DNA of 64,000 nucleotides. Source: Rossellomorea aquimaris (GTDB lineage: Bacteria; Bacillota; Bacilli; Bacillales; Bacillaceae_B). Below the pieces are notes generated by a model. The model was given only the letters and a program-made list of their open reading frames with translations. It was not told the origin of the DNA and searched no databases. The translations under genes were made by a program, and so were the position numbers. Where the stretch lies: contig NZ_QNRJ01000015.1 in NCBI RefSeq assembly GCF_003315075.1, positions 1-64,000 of the forward strand, in the 5' to 3' direction. The first letter of the stretch is position 1; each line of letters starts with the position of its first letter. Below, in pieces: positions 37,429 to 49,273 of the stretch.

Positions 37429-37461
37429 TACAAACGCTTACATTTAATGCAATCGTTTGCA
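37429..37461. promoter_or_regulatory. Two tandem LacI-family/CcpA-type operators upstream of malL
   Basis: TACAAACGCTTACA at 37429-37442 and TGCAATCGTTTGCA at 37448-37461, centres 19 bp apart (about two helical turns). Both resemble cre or MalR-type palindromes with the central CG. They overlap the likely malL promoter. Confidence 0.65.
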
Positions 37462-37603
37462 CTATTAGTTTAAAAAAAAGACCTGTTTCATTTATTATAT
37501 TGACATTAATAGTTTACAACCTTCTTCTTCACTTATCAATAGATAAATTGATTCTATACAAAAAAAAGAAAGTGGTTACAAAGAATTATTGTGCAAAAAC
37601 AAA

Positions 37604-37630
37604 AAAGCACCCAACCATTGTCAGGTGCCT
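37604..37630 (-). terminator. Terminator after mtaB
   Basis: On the minus strand AGGCACC pairs with GGTGCTT, followed by T residues. Confidence 0.7.
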
Positions 37631-37637
37631 TGATTTA

Positions 37638-38972
37638 TTAAATTGCGGCTTTTTCGTCTTCCTCTTCAAGGACACGTACAAATTGACCTTCGTTTAAAGG
37701 ATAACCGGCTTTCGTGATTTTCACTTTCACCAGTTTCCCTACCATATCTTCCGTTGCCGGGAATACTACTTTCAGGTAATTATCCGTATATCCAACATAG
37801 TGATCGTCTTTGTGAATTTCTTCAGGGATGACATCTAATACTTCATTTTCAAACCGAGAAGCGTATTCTTTCGCTAATTGGTTGGAAAGTTCAATTAGAC
37901 GATGAACCCGTTCGTTCTTGATGTCTTCATCGATTTGGTCGTCCATACGTGCGGCAGGAGTACCTGTCCGCTTAGAATATGGGAACACATGAAGCTCTGA
38001 GAATTTATGTTCATTGATGAACTGATATGTTTCCATAAATTCTTCTTCCGTTTCACCGGGGAAACCGACAATGACATCAGAGGTAACGGCAAGTCCTGGT
38101 AAGGCCTTCTTAAGCTTTTCCAAGCGCTCTGCAAAGAATTCCATCGTATATTTTCTGCGCATTCTCTTAAGGACCGTATTGGATCCCGATTGAAGCGGAA
38201 CGTGTAAGTGTCTGACAACGATATTCGATTGATCGATCACTTCAATGACTTCATCCGTCAGTTGACTGGCTTCGATGGAAGAGATACGAATTCTCTTCAG
38301 ACCTTTCACTTTCTGCTCCAGATCTTTAAGAAGCATGGCAAGATTGTAGTCTTTCATGTCCTCTCCGTATCCACCTGTGTGAATTCCTGTCAGGACAATC
38401 TCTTTATAGCCTGCATCCACAAGCTGTTGAGCTTGATGAATGACTTCTTCAGGATCACGGGATCTCATCAGACCACGTGCCCAAGGAATGATACAGAATG
38501 TACAGAAATTATTGCAGCCTTCCTGGATCTTAAGAGAGGCACGTGTACGATCTGTAAACGCCGGGACATCCAGTTCTTCGTAGACACGGTTCTTCATGAT
38601 GTTCGTGACGCCATTGATCGGTTGTCGTTCTGTTTTGTATTCTTCGATATACGTAAGCATTTTTCTTCGATCCTGCGTTCCCACCACGACATCGACGCCT
38701 GGTATCGCCATGATTTCAGCAGGGGATGTTTGAGCGTAGCATCCTGTTACACAAATCACTCCGTCAGGATTCTTACGGATGGCACGACGAATGACCTGTC
38801 TGCTTTTCTTATCTCCTGTATTCGTTACCGTGCACGTGTTAATGACATACACATCTGCAATCGAATCATATTCCACACGTTCGTATCCTTCTTCTTTAAA
38901 TAGTTGCCAGATGGCTTCTGTTTCGTAGTGGTTCACTTTACACCCTAGAGTGTGAAACGCTACTGATGGCAT
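37638..38972 (-). CDS. mtaB: tRNA t6A37 methylthiotransferase
   Basis: 444 residues from the ATG at 38972 (GAGGTGATT upstream). Radical SAM methylthiotransferase: the N-terminal MTTase domain has iron-sulfur ligands (C10, C46-region CTVT, C80-region CYAQ). The radical SAM motif is CNNFCTFC (about 150), and there is a C-terminal TRAM domain. It adds a methylthio group to t6A37 in ANN-decoding tRNAs. Also yqeV in B. subtilis. Last gene of the block starting at prmA, 5 nt after rsmE. Confidence 0.94.
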   Translation of the reverse strand: MPSVAFHTLGCKVNHYETEAIWQLFKEEGYERVEYDSIADVYVINTCTVTNTGDKKSRQVIRRAIRKNPDGVICVTGCYAQTSPAEIMAIPGVDVVVGTQDRRKMLTYIEEYKTERQPINGVTNIMKNRVYEELDVPAFTDRTRASLKIQEGCNNFCTFCIIPWARGLMRSRDPEEVIHQAQQLVDAGYKEIVLTGIHTGGYGEDMKDYNLAMLLKDLEQKVKGLKRIRISSIEASQLTDEVIEVIDQSNIVVRHLHVPLQSGSNTVLKRMRRKYTMEFFAERLEKLKKALPGLAVTSDVIVGFPGETEEEFMETYQFINEHKFSELHVFPYSKRTGTPAARMDDQIDEDIKNERVHRLIELSNQLAKEYASRFENEVLDVIPEEIHKDDHYVGYTDNYLKVVFPATEDMVGKLVKVKITKAGYPLNEGQFVRVLEEEDEKAAI

Positions 38973-38977
38973 TACAA

Positions 38978-39724
38978 TCACCTCATAAGTTCTAATTGAT
39001 AGCTGATGGCTGAGAGGACATACAATGGAGCAGTCTCCGTCCGTAAGATTCTTGGGCCAAGTCCACAGGGGATAAAGCCCTCGCTCTTACACATCTCTAC
39101 TTCTTTCTCTGTCAATCCACCTTCAGGACCGAATACGACAAGGACACTTTGTCCATGTTCAATCGTCGATAACACCTTTGAAAGATTTCCTTTTTCTCCG
39201 GCTCTTGCTTCTTCTTCATATGCGATCAGTTTGTAATCAAACTGTGCCTGTATTAATTGTTTCAATGAAATGGGGGCAGATACACCGGGAACAAGGAGTC
39301 TATGAGACTGTTCCGCTGCTTCCTTGACGATTTTCTCCCATCGTTCAACCTTTTTCTTTGCTTTTTTATCGTCCCACTTCACAATGGAGCGATCCGCATT
39401 AAAAGGGATAAATTGAGTGGCTCCAAGCTCTGTTCCCTTTTGGAAAATCAACTCCAATTTATCCCCTTTCGGCAGTCCGCTCGCAATGGTTACTTTAATT
39501 GGTAATTCTTTCGTCGATGTTTCCCATTTTACTATTGATAGTTCTATTGAGTCACTGGAAATCGTTTCAATACGGGCAATTGCTGATGCTTGATCCTTAA
39601 AGACAGCATAGACTTCATCATCTTCCTTCATTCTCATGACACGAACGATATGATGATAGTCATCCCCTGTTATCGTAATAGGATCATTTTCTCGATATGT
39701 GTCATTAATAAAATATCGTTGCAT
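38978..39724 (-). CDS. rsmE: 16S rRNA (uracil(1498)-N3)-methyltransferase
   Basis: 248 residues. SPOUT-class fold: N-terminal PUA-like domain (about 1-70) and the knotted SAM-binding domain with GPEGGLTEKEVE (about 195-206) and RILRTETAPLYVLS at the C terminus. It methylates U1498 of 16S rRNA. GGTGGAG lies upstream of the ATG. Between prmA and mtaB, as yqeU in B. subtilis. Confidence 0.95.
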   Translation of the reverse strand: MQRYFINDTYRENDPITITGDDYHHIVRVMRMKEDDEVYAVFKDQASAIARIETISSDSIELSIVKWETSTKELPIKVTIASGLPKGDKLELIFQKGTELGATQFIPFNADRSIVKWDDKKAKKKVERWEKIVKEAAEQSHRLLVPGVSAPISLKQLIQAQFDYKLIAYEEEARAGEKGNLSKVLSTIEHGQSVLVVFGPEGGLTEKEVEMCKSEGFIPCGLGPRILRTETAPLYVLSAISYQLELMR

Positions 39725-39755
39725 ACAGTTTCAACTCCACCGTTTTTACTTATAT

Positions 39756-40697
39756 TCACATAGGCTTCTTGGCAATAATAGCGACCCAGTCTTCCATGAC
39801 CATAATTTCCTCTATTATAAATCCGGCAGACTCCAATGCATCACGCACTTCTTGCTTCTTTGGCTGGATAATCCCAGAGGTGATAAAAAATCCACCCGGT
39901 TTCACAAGTTCGAAGGCATCAAGTGTAAAGCGTAAAATGATTTCAGCCAAAATGTTCGCTACAATCACATCTGCTTGCCCTGTAACGCCATTCAATAAAT
40001 TGTTCTCGTCAACCGTCACAGTTTGTTGAACTTTGTTCAGCTTCACATTCAGTCTTGCTGAACGAACAGCCACTTCATCCAGGTCATACGCTCTTACATT
40101 GTCTGCAGCTAACTGTGCAGCAGCAATGGATAATACACCTGAACCTGTTCCTACATCGATGACCGTATCATGTTCTTTAACGATTCGCTCAAGAGCCTGG
40201 ATACACATGACGGTTGTAGGATGAGTTCCTGTCCCGAATGCCATGCCTGGATCCAGTTCAATGATGAGTTCGTCACTGTGAACCGGTTTATAGTCTTCCC
40301 AGGTAGGGACGATCGTAAATTTATCAGAGATCTTCACAGGATGGTAGTATTTCTTCCACGCCGTTGCCCATTCTTCCTCATTCACTTCTGAAATCTCCAC
40401 TTTGTTTTCACCAATGTCGATATCATAGGTAACCAGGTTCGTAATGCCCTGCTTGATCTCGTCAACGGTTTCACCAAGAAAGCTATTTACGGGTAAATAC
40501 GCTTTGACTAAGACACCTTCACTCGGATAATCGTCAGGATTGAGTTGGTAGATCTCTCCAAACATATCTTCTCTTTCCTTAATTAATTCGGCAGGGTCTT
40601 CAATGACCACACCGCTTGCTCCAGATTCATGAAGAATGTTTGAAATAGGTTCAATCGCTTCATTCGTAGTAAGAATACTGATTTCTGACCATTTCAT
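39756..40697 (-). CDS. prmA: Ribosomal protein L11 methyltransferase
   Basis: 313 residues. N-terminal substrate-recognition domain (about 1-125) and a class I methyltransferase domain with [15 protein letters not shown] (about 176-190) and the NPPY-like IVANILAEI. It trimethylates lysines of ribosomal protein L11. It follows dnaJ by about 24 nt and shares the operon end of the heat-shock cluster in B. subtilis. Confidence 0.95.
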   Translation of the reverse strand: MKWSEISILTTNEAIEPISNILHESGASGVVIEDPAELIKEREDMFGEIYQLNPDDYPSEGVLVKAYLPVNSFLGETVDEIKQGITNLVTYDIDIGENKVEISEVNEEEWATAWKKYYHPVKISDKFTIVPTWEDYKPVHSDELIIELDPGMAFGTGTHPTTVMCIQALERIVKEHDTVIDVGTGSGVLSIAAAQLAADNVRAYDLDEVAVRSARLNVKLNKVQQTVTVDENNLLNGVTGQADVIVANILAEIILRFTLDAFELVKPGGFFITSGIIQPKKQEVRDALESAGFIIEEIMVMEDWVAIIAKKPM

Positions 40698-40721
40698 TGA
40701 TCTACCAACTCCGTCCTTTAG

Positions 40722-41849
40722 TTATTCGCCTTTAAAGGCTTTTTTTACTTTATCAAAAAAGCTTTCATGCTGTTCGTCTGGTACCTGTCCGCTAATATCC
40801 GCAAATTCTCTTAATAATTGCTTTTGCTTATCTGTTAGTTTAGAAGGGGTAACCACCTTCACCTGAACATGCTGATCGCCTGTACCGTATCCACGTACAT
40901 TCGGTACTCCTTTACCTTTCAAACGGAATCTCGTGCTTGTTTGAGTTCCAGCAGGTACTTTCAGCTTAACTTTCCCGTGCAGGGTCGGTACTTCAATTTC
41001 ATCACCTAGTGCCGCTTGTGCAAACGTCACTGGCATTTCACAATAGATATCATCTCCGTTACGCTCAAAGAAATCATGTGAGCGAACGTGGAAGACAACG
41101 TACAAGTCACCGGCAGGTCCGCCATTTATACCTGGTTCACCTTGACCAGTCACACGCAGCTGCTGTCCATCATCGATACCAGCCGGGATTTTAACAGAGA
41201 TTTTACGGCGCTTCTGTACTTTTCCAGCTCCGCCACAAGTTGAACATTTCTCCTTGATTTGTTTACCCGTACCGTTACAGTAGTGACAAACCCGTCTGTT
41301 CACAATGCGGCCAAACGGTGTATTCTGTTCTACATTCAATTGACCCGATCCATTACAGTGTGAACATGTATTGACCTTTGTTCCCGGCTTCGCACCTGAA
41401 CCATGGCAAGTGTCACATTCTTCTTCTCTCGGAATCTCGATTTCTGTGTCTTTCCCAAAGACCGCTTCTTCAAATGTCAGTGACATCGTGTATTGAAGAT
41501 CGGCACCTTGTCTAGGTGCATTCGGATCTCTTCTGCGGCCTCCGCCGCCTCCGAAGAATGTATTAAAGATATCTTCGAAACCACCGAATCCGCCACCGCC
41601 AAAGTCAGCTCCGCCGCCAAATCCCTGGTTAGGGTCAGTATGTCCGAAACGATCATATTGAGCACGCTTTTGATCATCACTCAATACTTCATAGGCTTCC
41701 GATATTTCTTTGAATTTTTCATCCGCATCCGCTTCTTTATTAATATCCGGATGATATTTTTTGGAGAGCTTGCGGTATGCTTTCTTCATTTCGTCTTTTG
41801 AGGCATCTTTTCCGACACCAAGAACCTCATAATAGTCCCGTTTACTCAT
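40722..41849 (-). CDS. dnaJ: Co-chaperone DnaJ
   Basis: 375 residues. J-domain with HPD at about 33-35, a G/F-rich linker (about 75-110) containing repeated GGG, four CxxCxGxG zinc repeats (about 147-205), and two C-terminal substrate-binding beta domains. It stimulates DnaK ATPase and delivers unfolded clients. After dnaK and a terminator-like hairpin. Confidence 0.97.
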   Translation of the reverse strand: MSKRDYYEVLGVGKDASKDEMKKAYRKLSKKYHPDINKEADADEKFKEISEAYEVLSDDQKRAQYDRFGHTDPNQGFGGGADFGGGGFGGFEDIFNTFFGGGGGRRRDPNAPRQGADLQYTMSLTFEEAVFGKDTEIEIPREEECDTCHGSGAKPGTKVNTCSHCNGSGQLNVEQNTPFGRIVNRRVCHYCNGTGKQIKEKCSTCGGAGKVQKRRKISVKIPAGIDDGQQLRVTGQGEPGINGGPAGDLYVVFHVRSHDFFERNGDDIYCEMPVTFAQAALGDEIEVPTLHGKVKLKVPAGTQTSTRFRLKGKGVPNVRGYGTGDQHVQVKVVTPSKLTDKQKQLLREFADISGQVPDEQHESFFDKVKKAFKGE

Positions 41850-41989
41850 TAAAACACCACTCCCGAATCCTTTGCATAAAGGTTATTTTAACATTGAGCT
41901 TTGACTATTATCAATAAAAACTCAACATTCCTTGTAATTGATTGTGTCTGATAGATGAATGTAACACATTCTGTTTCTTTCAATCATAG

Positions 41990-42029
41990 AAAAAGTCAAA
42001 GCCAAGAACCGCCCTGACTTTGACTTTTT
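41990..42029 (-). terminator. Terminator-like hairpin after dnaK
   Basis: AAAAAGTCAAAG/CTTTGACTTTTT stem 13 nt after the dnaK stop codon; the minus strand ends in T residues. It may reduce expression of dnaJ relative to dnaK. Confidence 0.75.
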
Positions 42030-42042
42030 CGTACATACTGGA

Positions 42043-43887
<1,845 letters not shown>

Positions 43888-43890
43888 TTA

Positions 43891-44457
43891 TTATTGATTG
43901 ACCTTCACCATGGAAGGACGAATTACTCTGTCTTTCAGTTTGTATCCCTTTTGGAATTCTTCAACAACTACATTGCTATCGAAATTTTCATCTTCTGTTT
44001 GCATAACTGCTTGATGCAAATGTGGATCAAACTCTTGACCTACCGCTTCAATTGGCTCTACTCCCTCTTTCTTAAGGGCTTCAACAATACTTCTATGAAC
44101 CATTTCCATTCCTTGAAGCAGTGTTTTTGTTTGATCATTATCAGCATCTATATTTAAAGCACGCTCGAAATTATCAAGTGCCGGCAATAGTTCAGTAATC
44201 AGTCCTTGAGCACGATATTTCTCCTTCGCTTCGCTTTCTACATTGACGCGTCGGCGGAAGTTATCAAAATCAGCTCTTAAACGAAGATAACGATTCTCAG
44301 ACTCATTCAGCTTCTCTTCCAATTGTGAAAGCTCATCTGATTCATGTTGTTCTTCTGCTACTTCCTCTGCTTGAGGTTCTTCAGCGAACACTTCTTCTAC
44401 CACTTCGCTGTTTTCTTCTTTCGCATCATGCTGCTCTTGTTTTGTTTTTTCAGACAT
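43891..44457 (-). CDS. grpE: Nucleotide exchange factor GrpE
   Basis: 188 residues from the ATG at 44457, with AAGGAGGTGAATGTT upstream. A very acidic N terminus (about 1-55), a long dimerising coiled coil (about 55-110), and a C-terminal beta domain ending RPSMVKVNQ. It releases ADP from DnaK. The hrcA-grpE spacing is about 96 nt and grpE-dnaK about 39 nt. Confidence 0.97.
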   Translation of the reverse strand: MSEKTKQEQHDAKEENSEVVEEVFAEEPQAEEVAEEQHESDELSQLEEKLNESENRYLRLRADFDNFRRRVNVESEAKEKYRAQGLITELLPALDNFERALNIDADNDQTKTLLQGMEMVHRSIVEALKKEGVEPIEAVGQEFDPHLHQAVMQTEDENFDSNVVVEEFQKGYKLKDRVIRPSMVKVNQ

Positions 44458-44553
44458 AACATTCACCTCCTTAAAAATCTACGAACACTTGTAGGCTCCT
44501 GATGACGATAAAGACGGCATCAGAGCCTTATTTTCCTTTATACAATATGTCCA

Positions 44554-45591
44554 CTAATCTTCACTTTGATACAGTTTCGTAAGAACCTTGGACATATCAT
44601 TTGAAAAGAAATTAAGTAAACTCACGACACGGGAATACTCCATTCGAGTAGGTCCGATAATCGCAATGGATCCTAATTGTTCTTTACCAATAGAATAAGT
44701 AGCGGTTATGAGACTGCAATTCTCCATAGCAAGATGATCATTTTCTTTCCCGATTTTAATGTTCAATCCTGACGCGGATGGACGAATCAAGTTGTAGACG
44801 CTCTCCTCTTGTTCGATCATTTCAAGGAGCATGCGAACTTTATGGACGTCATTAAACTCAGGCTGGTTGAGTATATTGGTTTTCCCACCAAAGAACAGCT
44901 TATCCGTGACCGTTGGATTAAAGGAATCCGTGATCGAGTGAAGGATAAAATCATAGTTCTGAATATGCTCTCTCAGCAAGAGAGCGACTTCCTTGAAAAT
45001 TTTATCGTTTAACTCACTGATGGGAACACCCGATAACCGGTCATTTAAGATGTGCACAAGCTTCTCAAGCTCTGCTGCATCCATTGTCGGCGGGATATGG
45101 AACAGTTTATTTTCAACATGTCCGTTATCCGTCACGATGATGGCAATCGCTGTATCCTTGTTCAAAGGAATCAGTTGAATCTTCTTCAGCCTATTTTCCT
45201 TCAAATCGGGACCTAATACGATGGTCGTGTAATTCGTCAGCTCGGAAAGAATCTTTGCAGACTTCTGAACCACTTTCTCCAATTCATATATTCGCTCAGT
45301 GAAGATGGAGCGAATGGCATGCACGTCATTCTTCTCTAATTTCTGTGGAGAAAGCAAGTGATCCACATAATAGCGATAACCCTTTTCAGATGGAACACGT
45401 CCTGAAGAAGTATGCGTCTTTTCAATAAAACCCAAATCCTCCAAATCAGCCATTTCATTTCGGATCGTTGCTGAGCTGAAGGAAATTTCATCCTTCTTGG
45501 ACAAGCTCCTCGAACCGACAGGCTGAGCTGACAGGATAAAATCATCAATAATCACTTGAAGAATTAGAAGTTGTCGATCTGTTAACAACAT
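44554..45591 (-). CDS. hrcA: Heat-shock repressor HrcA
   Basis: 345 residues. N-terminal winged helix (about 1-75) including [16 protein letters not shown], then a GAF-like domain with an inserted dimerising segment. It binds CIRCE and represses class I heat-shock genes; GroEL tunes its activity. AGGGGTGATGA precedes the ATG. First gene of hrcA-grpE-dnaK-dnaJ, with a CIRCE element in its own leader. Confidence 0.97.
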   Translation of the reverse strand: MLLTDRQLLILQVIIDDFILSAQPVGSRSLSKKDEISFSSATIRNEMADLEDLGFIEKTHTSSGRVPSEKGYRYYVDHLLSPQKLEKNDVHAIRSIFTERIYELEKVVQKSAKILSELTNYTTIVLGPDLKENRLKKIQLIPLNKDTAIAIIVTDNGHVENKLFHIPPTMDAAELEKLVHILNDRLSGVPISELNDKIFKEVALLLREHIQNYDFILHSITDSFNPTVTDKLFFGGKTNILNQPEFNDVHKVRMLLEMIEQEESVYNLIRPSASGLNIKIGKENDHLAMENCSLITATYSIGKEQLGSIAIIGPTRMEYSRVVSLLNFFSNDMSKVLTKLYQSED

Positions 45592-45603
45592 TCATCACCC
45601 CTG

Positions 45604-45630
45604 TTAGCACTCTATTGAGATGAGTGCTAA
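45604..45630. promoter_or_regulatory. CIRCE operator
   Basis: Perfect TTAGCACTC-N9-GAGTGCTAA inverted repeat 13 nt upstream of hrcA. HrcA binds here. Confidence 0.98.
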
Positions 45631-45641
45631 ATCTAATTAAT

Positions 45642-45670
45642 AAATTATCAAATCAGAAAAGGGATGTCAA
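45642..45670 (-). promoter_or_regulatory. SigA promoter of the hrcA operon
   Basis: The minus strand reads TTGACA, 17 nt, TAATTT, immediately upstream of CIRCE. Confidence 0.8.
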
Positions 45671-45674
45671 TATA

Positions 45675-46805
45675 TTAGATTACTCCCAGAAAAGATTGAA
45701 ATACTTCGTTTCCTAAAAAGCGGCCCTGTTTCGTAAGTGCGACCCGTTCTTCATTCACCGTGAGCAGCTCCCGTTTCTTCATTTCTTCAATCGATGAACC
45801 GAAGACGGACTCGATACTGCAGTCAAATTTTTGTTGAAAAACAGACTTACTTACGCCCTCTACCTTACGTAATCCGAGGAACATTTCTTCTTCCATTCTT
45901 TCTGCTTTCGTTACCTCGTGTTGCTGGATGGTAGGCAGGGAACCTTCTGCAATTGGGTCCATATATTTTTTCAGGGGACCGTAATTGGAATAACGTACTC
46001 CGTTTATATATCCGTGCGCACCGGCTCCTAAACCATAATATTCATTATTGTCCCAATAAACGAGATTATGTTTGCTTTCGAATCCACGTTTAGCAAAATT
46101 ACTGATTTCATATTGATTGATCCCGTATTTCTCCATCGTTTCGATCAGAATCTCGTACATAGCCGCTTCCTGGTCTTGAGAAGGCAATGACAGCTTCCCT
46201 TTCCTCATCAGGTTGTAGAATACCGTTTTCGGCTCTACGATGAGTGAATAAGCCGAGTAATGAGGAAGATCAAGGTCCAGTGCTTTCTTCAATGTATCTT
46301 GAAAATCTTCCTCTGTTTGCTTAGGCAGGCTATAAATCAGATCAATGCTGATATTCGAGAATCCAACTTTTTGAGCCTTTTCCACGGACGTATACACATC
46401 TTCGCTTCTATGTGTCCGTCCGATACCTTTAAGAAGCTCATCATTGAATGACTGAACACCAAAACTCAATCGGTTCACACCGTGGTCCTTTAACACTCGA
46501 AGTTTGTCTTCCGTCAAATCACCTGGGTTTGCTTCAAAGGTGAATTCCCCCTGATCAAAGGGCAGATGAGTGTTGATCGATTCACATAATAGATCAAGCT
46601 GGCTCGCATTCAATGATGTCGGAGTGCCGCCACCGACAAAAATCGTATCCAGTTTGTCAGGAGACATGACTCTTTGCTTCATTTCTTTGCCCAGGCTGAT
46701 TAAATATTCATTTACGGGCTGTCCTTCTAAAAAGACTTTATTGAAATCACAATAATGACAGATATGTTCACAGAAAGGTATATGAATATAAGCTGATTTT
46801 ACCAA
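45675..46805 (-). CDS. hemW: HemW-type radical SAM heme chaperone
   Basis: 376 residues from a TTG at 46805, with AAAGGAGGG 6-7 nt upstream; the longer frame to 46868 is not supported. The radical SAM motif is CEHICHYCDF (about 12-21). HNLVYWDNNEYYG has the HNxxYW signature that separates HemW from true coproporphyrinogen dehydrogenase HemN. So it is a heme-binding chaperone, probably delivering heme to respiratory enzymes, rather than a biosynthetic enzyme. Between lepA and hrcA, as yqeR in B. subtilis. Confidence 0.92.
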   Translation of the reverse strand: MVKSAYIHIPFCEHICHYCDFNKVFLEGQPVNEYLISLGKEMKQRVMSPDKLDTIFVGGGTPTSLNASQLDLLCESINTHLPFDQGEFTFEANPGDLTEDKLRVLKDHGVNRLSFGVQSFNDELLKGIGRTHRSEDVYTSVEKAQKVGFSNISIDLIYSLPKQTEEDFQDTLKKALDLDLPHYSAYSLIVEPKTVFYNLMRKGKLSLPSQDQEAAMYEILIETMEKYGINQYEISNFAKRGFESKHNLVYWDNNEYYGLGAGAHGYINGVRYSNYGPLKKYMDPIAEGSLPTIQQHEVTKAERMEEEMFLGLRKVEGVSKSVFQQKFDCSIESVFGSSIEEMKKRELLTVNEERVALTKQGRFLGNEVFQSFLGVI

Positions 46806-46898
46806 GTATATCCCTCCTTTGGGGGCATTCATAGAGAAAAGGGGGTAAGCAGTGCTTGTATGGTACAAGCCACTTTCCCCCCTTTATCATGAAGACAA

Positions 46899-48731
46899 TT
46901 ATTTTTTATCCGTATCGTCCATTTTCAGGACGGCCATGAATGCTTCTTGCGGAACTTCTACATTCCCTACGGACTTCATACGTTTTTTACCTTCTTTTTG
47001 TTTATCAAGAAGTTTACGTTTACGTGAAATATCTCCACCGTAACATTTTGCCAGAACGTTCTTCCGAATGGCTTTAATAGTCGATCTTGCGACAATCTTC
47101 TGCCCGATCGCTGCCTGGACGGGTACTTCGAATTGTTGTCTCGGAATTAATTCCTTCAATTTCTCTACAATCAACTTCCCGCGTTCATAAGCGAAGTCAC
47201 GATGAACGATAAAGCTAAGGGCATCGACATTTTCAGCGTTCAACAGGATATCCATCTTCACAAGCTTGGATTCCTTGTATCCGATCAGCTCATAATCAAA
47301 TGAAGCGTACCCCTTCGTATTCGACTTCAATTGATCGAAGAAGTCATATACGATTTCAGCAAGCGGGATTTCATAGACGATGTTCACTCGGGTATCATCC
47401 ATATACTGCATATCGATGAAGTTCCCGCGCTTTCCTTGACAAAGTTCCATTACGGCACCTACGTAGTCGTTCGGAACCATGATCGTTGCTTTGACATAAG
47501 GTTCTTCAACATGATCGACCTTTTGAGGATCCGGCATCATGGATGGGTTATCCACTTTCACTTCTTCACCGTCTGTCAATTTCACATGATAGATAACGCT
47601 TGGTGCAGTCGTGATCAGGTCGATTTTGAATTCCCGTTCGATACGTTCCTGAATGATCTCCATATGCAGAAGACCGAGGAATCCACAACGGAATCCAAAC
47701 CCTAATGCCTGTGAAGTTTCAGGCTCAAATTGAAGGGCAGAGTCATTTAATTCAAGCTTTTCAAGTGCTTCTCTCAAATCGTTATAACGATTTGAATCAA
47801 TCGGATATAGACCGCAATAAACCATCGGGTTCATTCGGCGATAACCAGGCAATGCTTCCTGTGCAGGATTTTCGGCAAGTGTGATCGTATCCCCTACACG
47901 GGTGTCCCCGACGTTCTTGATCGCTGCAGTCAAATATCCAACATCCCCGACGGTCAATTCCTTCTGACCCGTCGCTTTCGGTGTGAAGACACCGATCTCG
48001 GTCACTTCAAACTCTTTCCCTGTCGCCATCATACGGACTTTATCCCCTACCTTGACGCTTCCATCCATCACACGGATGTAGGCAACGACTCCTCGGTAGG
48101 CGTCATATAATGAGTCAAAGATCAGGGCTTTAAGTGGAGCATCTGGATCTCCCTGGGGAGCAGGTACCTTTTCAACCACCTGTTCGAGGATCTCTTCAAT
48201 CCCGATCCCTGCTTTGGCTGATGCAAGGACGGCTTCAGATGCATCCAGACCGATGACATCTTCCACTTCCTGACGAACTCTCTCGGGATCGGCTGCCGGA
48301 AGATCAATTTTGTTGATGACGGGCAGGATTTCCAAGTTATTATCCAAGGCAAGATACACGTTTGCAAGCGTCTGGGCTTCAATACCCTGAGCGGCGTCCA
48401 CTACAAGGACAGCTCCCTCACAAGCCGCTAAACTGCGGGATACTTCGTATGTAAAGTCTACGTGCCCCGGTGTATCAATAAGGTGGAAAATATATTCTTC
48501 CCCATCCTTTGCCTGATACTTTAATTGCACAGAATTTAATTTGATGGTGATTCCACGCTCTCTCTCAAGGTCCATGGAATCCAGCAATTGGGCTTTCATT
48601 TCACGTGCCGTCAATGCTTTCGTCTTTTCTAATATACGATCGGCAAGGGTAGATTTCCCATGGTCGATATGAGCTATAATGGAAAAGTTTCTTATTCTCG
48701 ATTGTCTCTCTAATTTCTCTTCACGGTTCAT
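46899..48731 (-). CDS. lepA: Elongation factor 4 (LepA)
   Basis: 610 residues from the ATG at 48731, with AGGAG upstream; a longer reading to 48758 lacks support. GTPase domain with AHIDHGKST (G1), DTPGH (G3) and NKID (G4), followed by domains II, III, V and the LepA-specific C-terminal domain. It acts on ribosomes, in initiation or back-translocation. Followed by hemW 93 nt downstream. Confidence 0.97.
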   Translation of the reverse strand: MNREEKLERQSRIRNFSIIAHIDHGKSTLADRILEKTKALTAREMKAQLLDSMDLERERGITIKLNSVQLKYQAKDGEEYIFHLIDTPGHVDFTYEVSRSLAACEGAVLVVDAAQGIEAQTLANVYLALDNNLEILPVINKIDLPAADPERVRQEVEDVIGLDASEAVLASAKAGIGIEEILEQVVEKVPAPQGDPDAPLKALIFDSLYDAYRGVVAYIRVMDGSVKVGDKVRMMATGKEFEVTEIGVFTPKATGQKELTVGDVGYLTAAIKNVGDTRVGDTITLAENPAQEALPGYRRMNPMVYCGLYPIDSNRYNDLREALEKLELNDSALQFEPETSQALGFGFRCGFLGLLHMEIIQERIEREFKIDLITTAPSVIYHVKLTDGEEVKVDNPSMMPDPQKVDHVEEPYVKATIMVPNDYVGAVMELCQGKRGNFIDMQYMDDTRVNIVYEIPLAEIVYDFFDQLKSNTKGYASFDYELIGYKESKLVKMDILLNAENVDALSFIVHRDFAYERGKLIVEKLKELIPRQQFEVPVQAAIGQKIVARSTIKAIRKNVLAKCYGGDISRKRKLLDKQKEGKKRMKSVGNVEVPQEAFMAVLKMDDTDKK

Positions 48732-48880
48732 TATACGTTCAACTCCTGTTATTTCCACACATGTACACTATTTTGAATTATAGCAGTAGACTATATATTA
48801 TTCAATGTAAACTAAAAGGGCTATACGGAATTGTCCATTTTAAGAAGCAAATCACTTAAGTTCTCAGATAAAAAGCCTCA

Positions 48881-48919
48881 AAAAAAGAGAAGGCAGGAAC
48901 ATTCCCGAAAGCCTCCTCT
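48881..48919 (-). terminator. Terminator after yqxA
   Basis: On the minus strand AGAGGAGGC pairs with GCCTTCTCT, followed by a long T-run. It overlaps the yqxA stop codon. Confidence 0.8.
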
Positions 48920-49254
48920 TATATTAACGAAGCAATAAAGTTCACTATTTCATTGGTGATACTTTCAATTGTATTCGCAAGTGCCTTTCCAATCGAGGAA
49001 AACGCATTAAAGGCTTTCATGTCCTCTAATTTCTCTTTCTTTTCGCTTAACGTTTTCGATTCCATTTCATTCCCAAGGAAAGACGCTTCCACGTTTCCTT
49101 CCCCGTCCTGACTCACTCCCACCGGCGAAGTGAAATTTTGTTGTTCATGCCCCTTCATTTCCACGATGCCTTCATTCGCATACTGCATTCCGATCAGTAC
49201 CCCGATAAATAAGGCAGATATAAGTAATGCACATTTAAAAAAGAATTTGGTCAT
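48919..49254 (-). CDS. yqxA: YqxA family protein (DUF3679)
   Basis: 111 residues. N-terminal membrane anchor (about 5-24), a charged middle, and a C-terminal amphipathic or hydrophobic stretch (about 85-111). Same length and position as B. subtilis yqxA between spoIIP and lepA. Likely expressed with spoIIP during sporulation (19 nt apart). The function is unknown. Confidence 0.88.
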   Translation of the reverse strand: MTKFFFKCALLISALFIGVLIGMQYANEGIVEMKGHEQQNFTSPVGVSQDGEGNVEASFLGNEMESKTLSEKKEKLEDMKAFNAFSSIGKALANTIESITNEIVNFIASLI

Positions 49255-49273
49255 TTCTCATCCATCCTTTTCC

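Noticed and set aside
38208-38903. 231-residue open frame opposite mtaB
   Set aside because: It is fully antisense to a well-conserved gene; its composition is that of a shadow frame.
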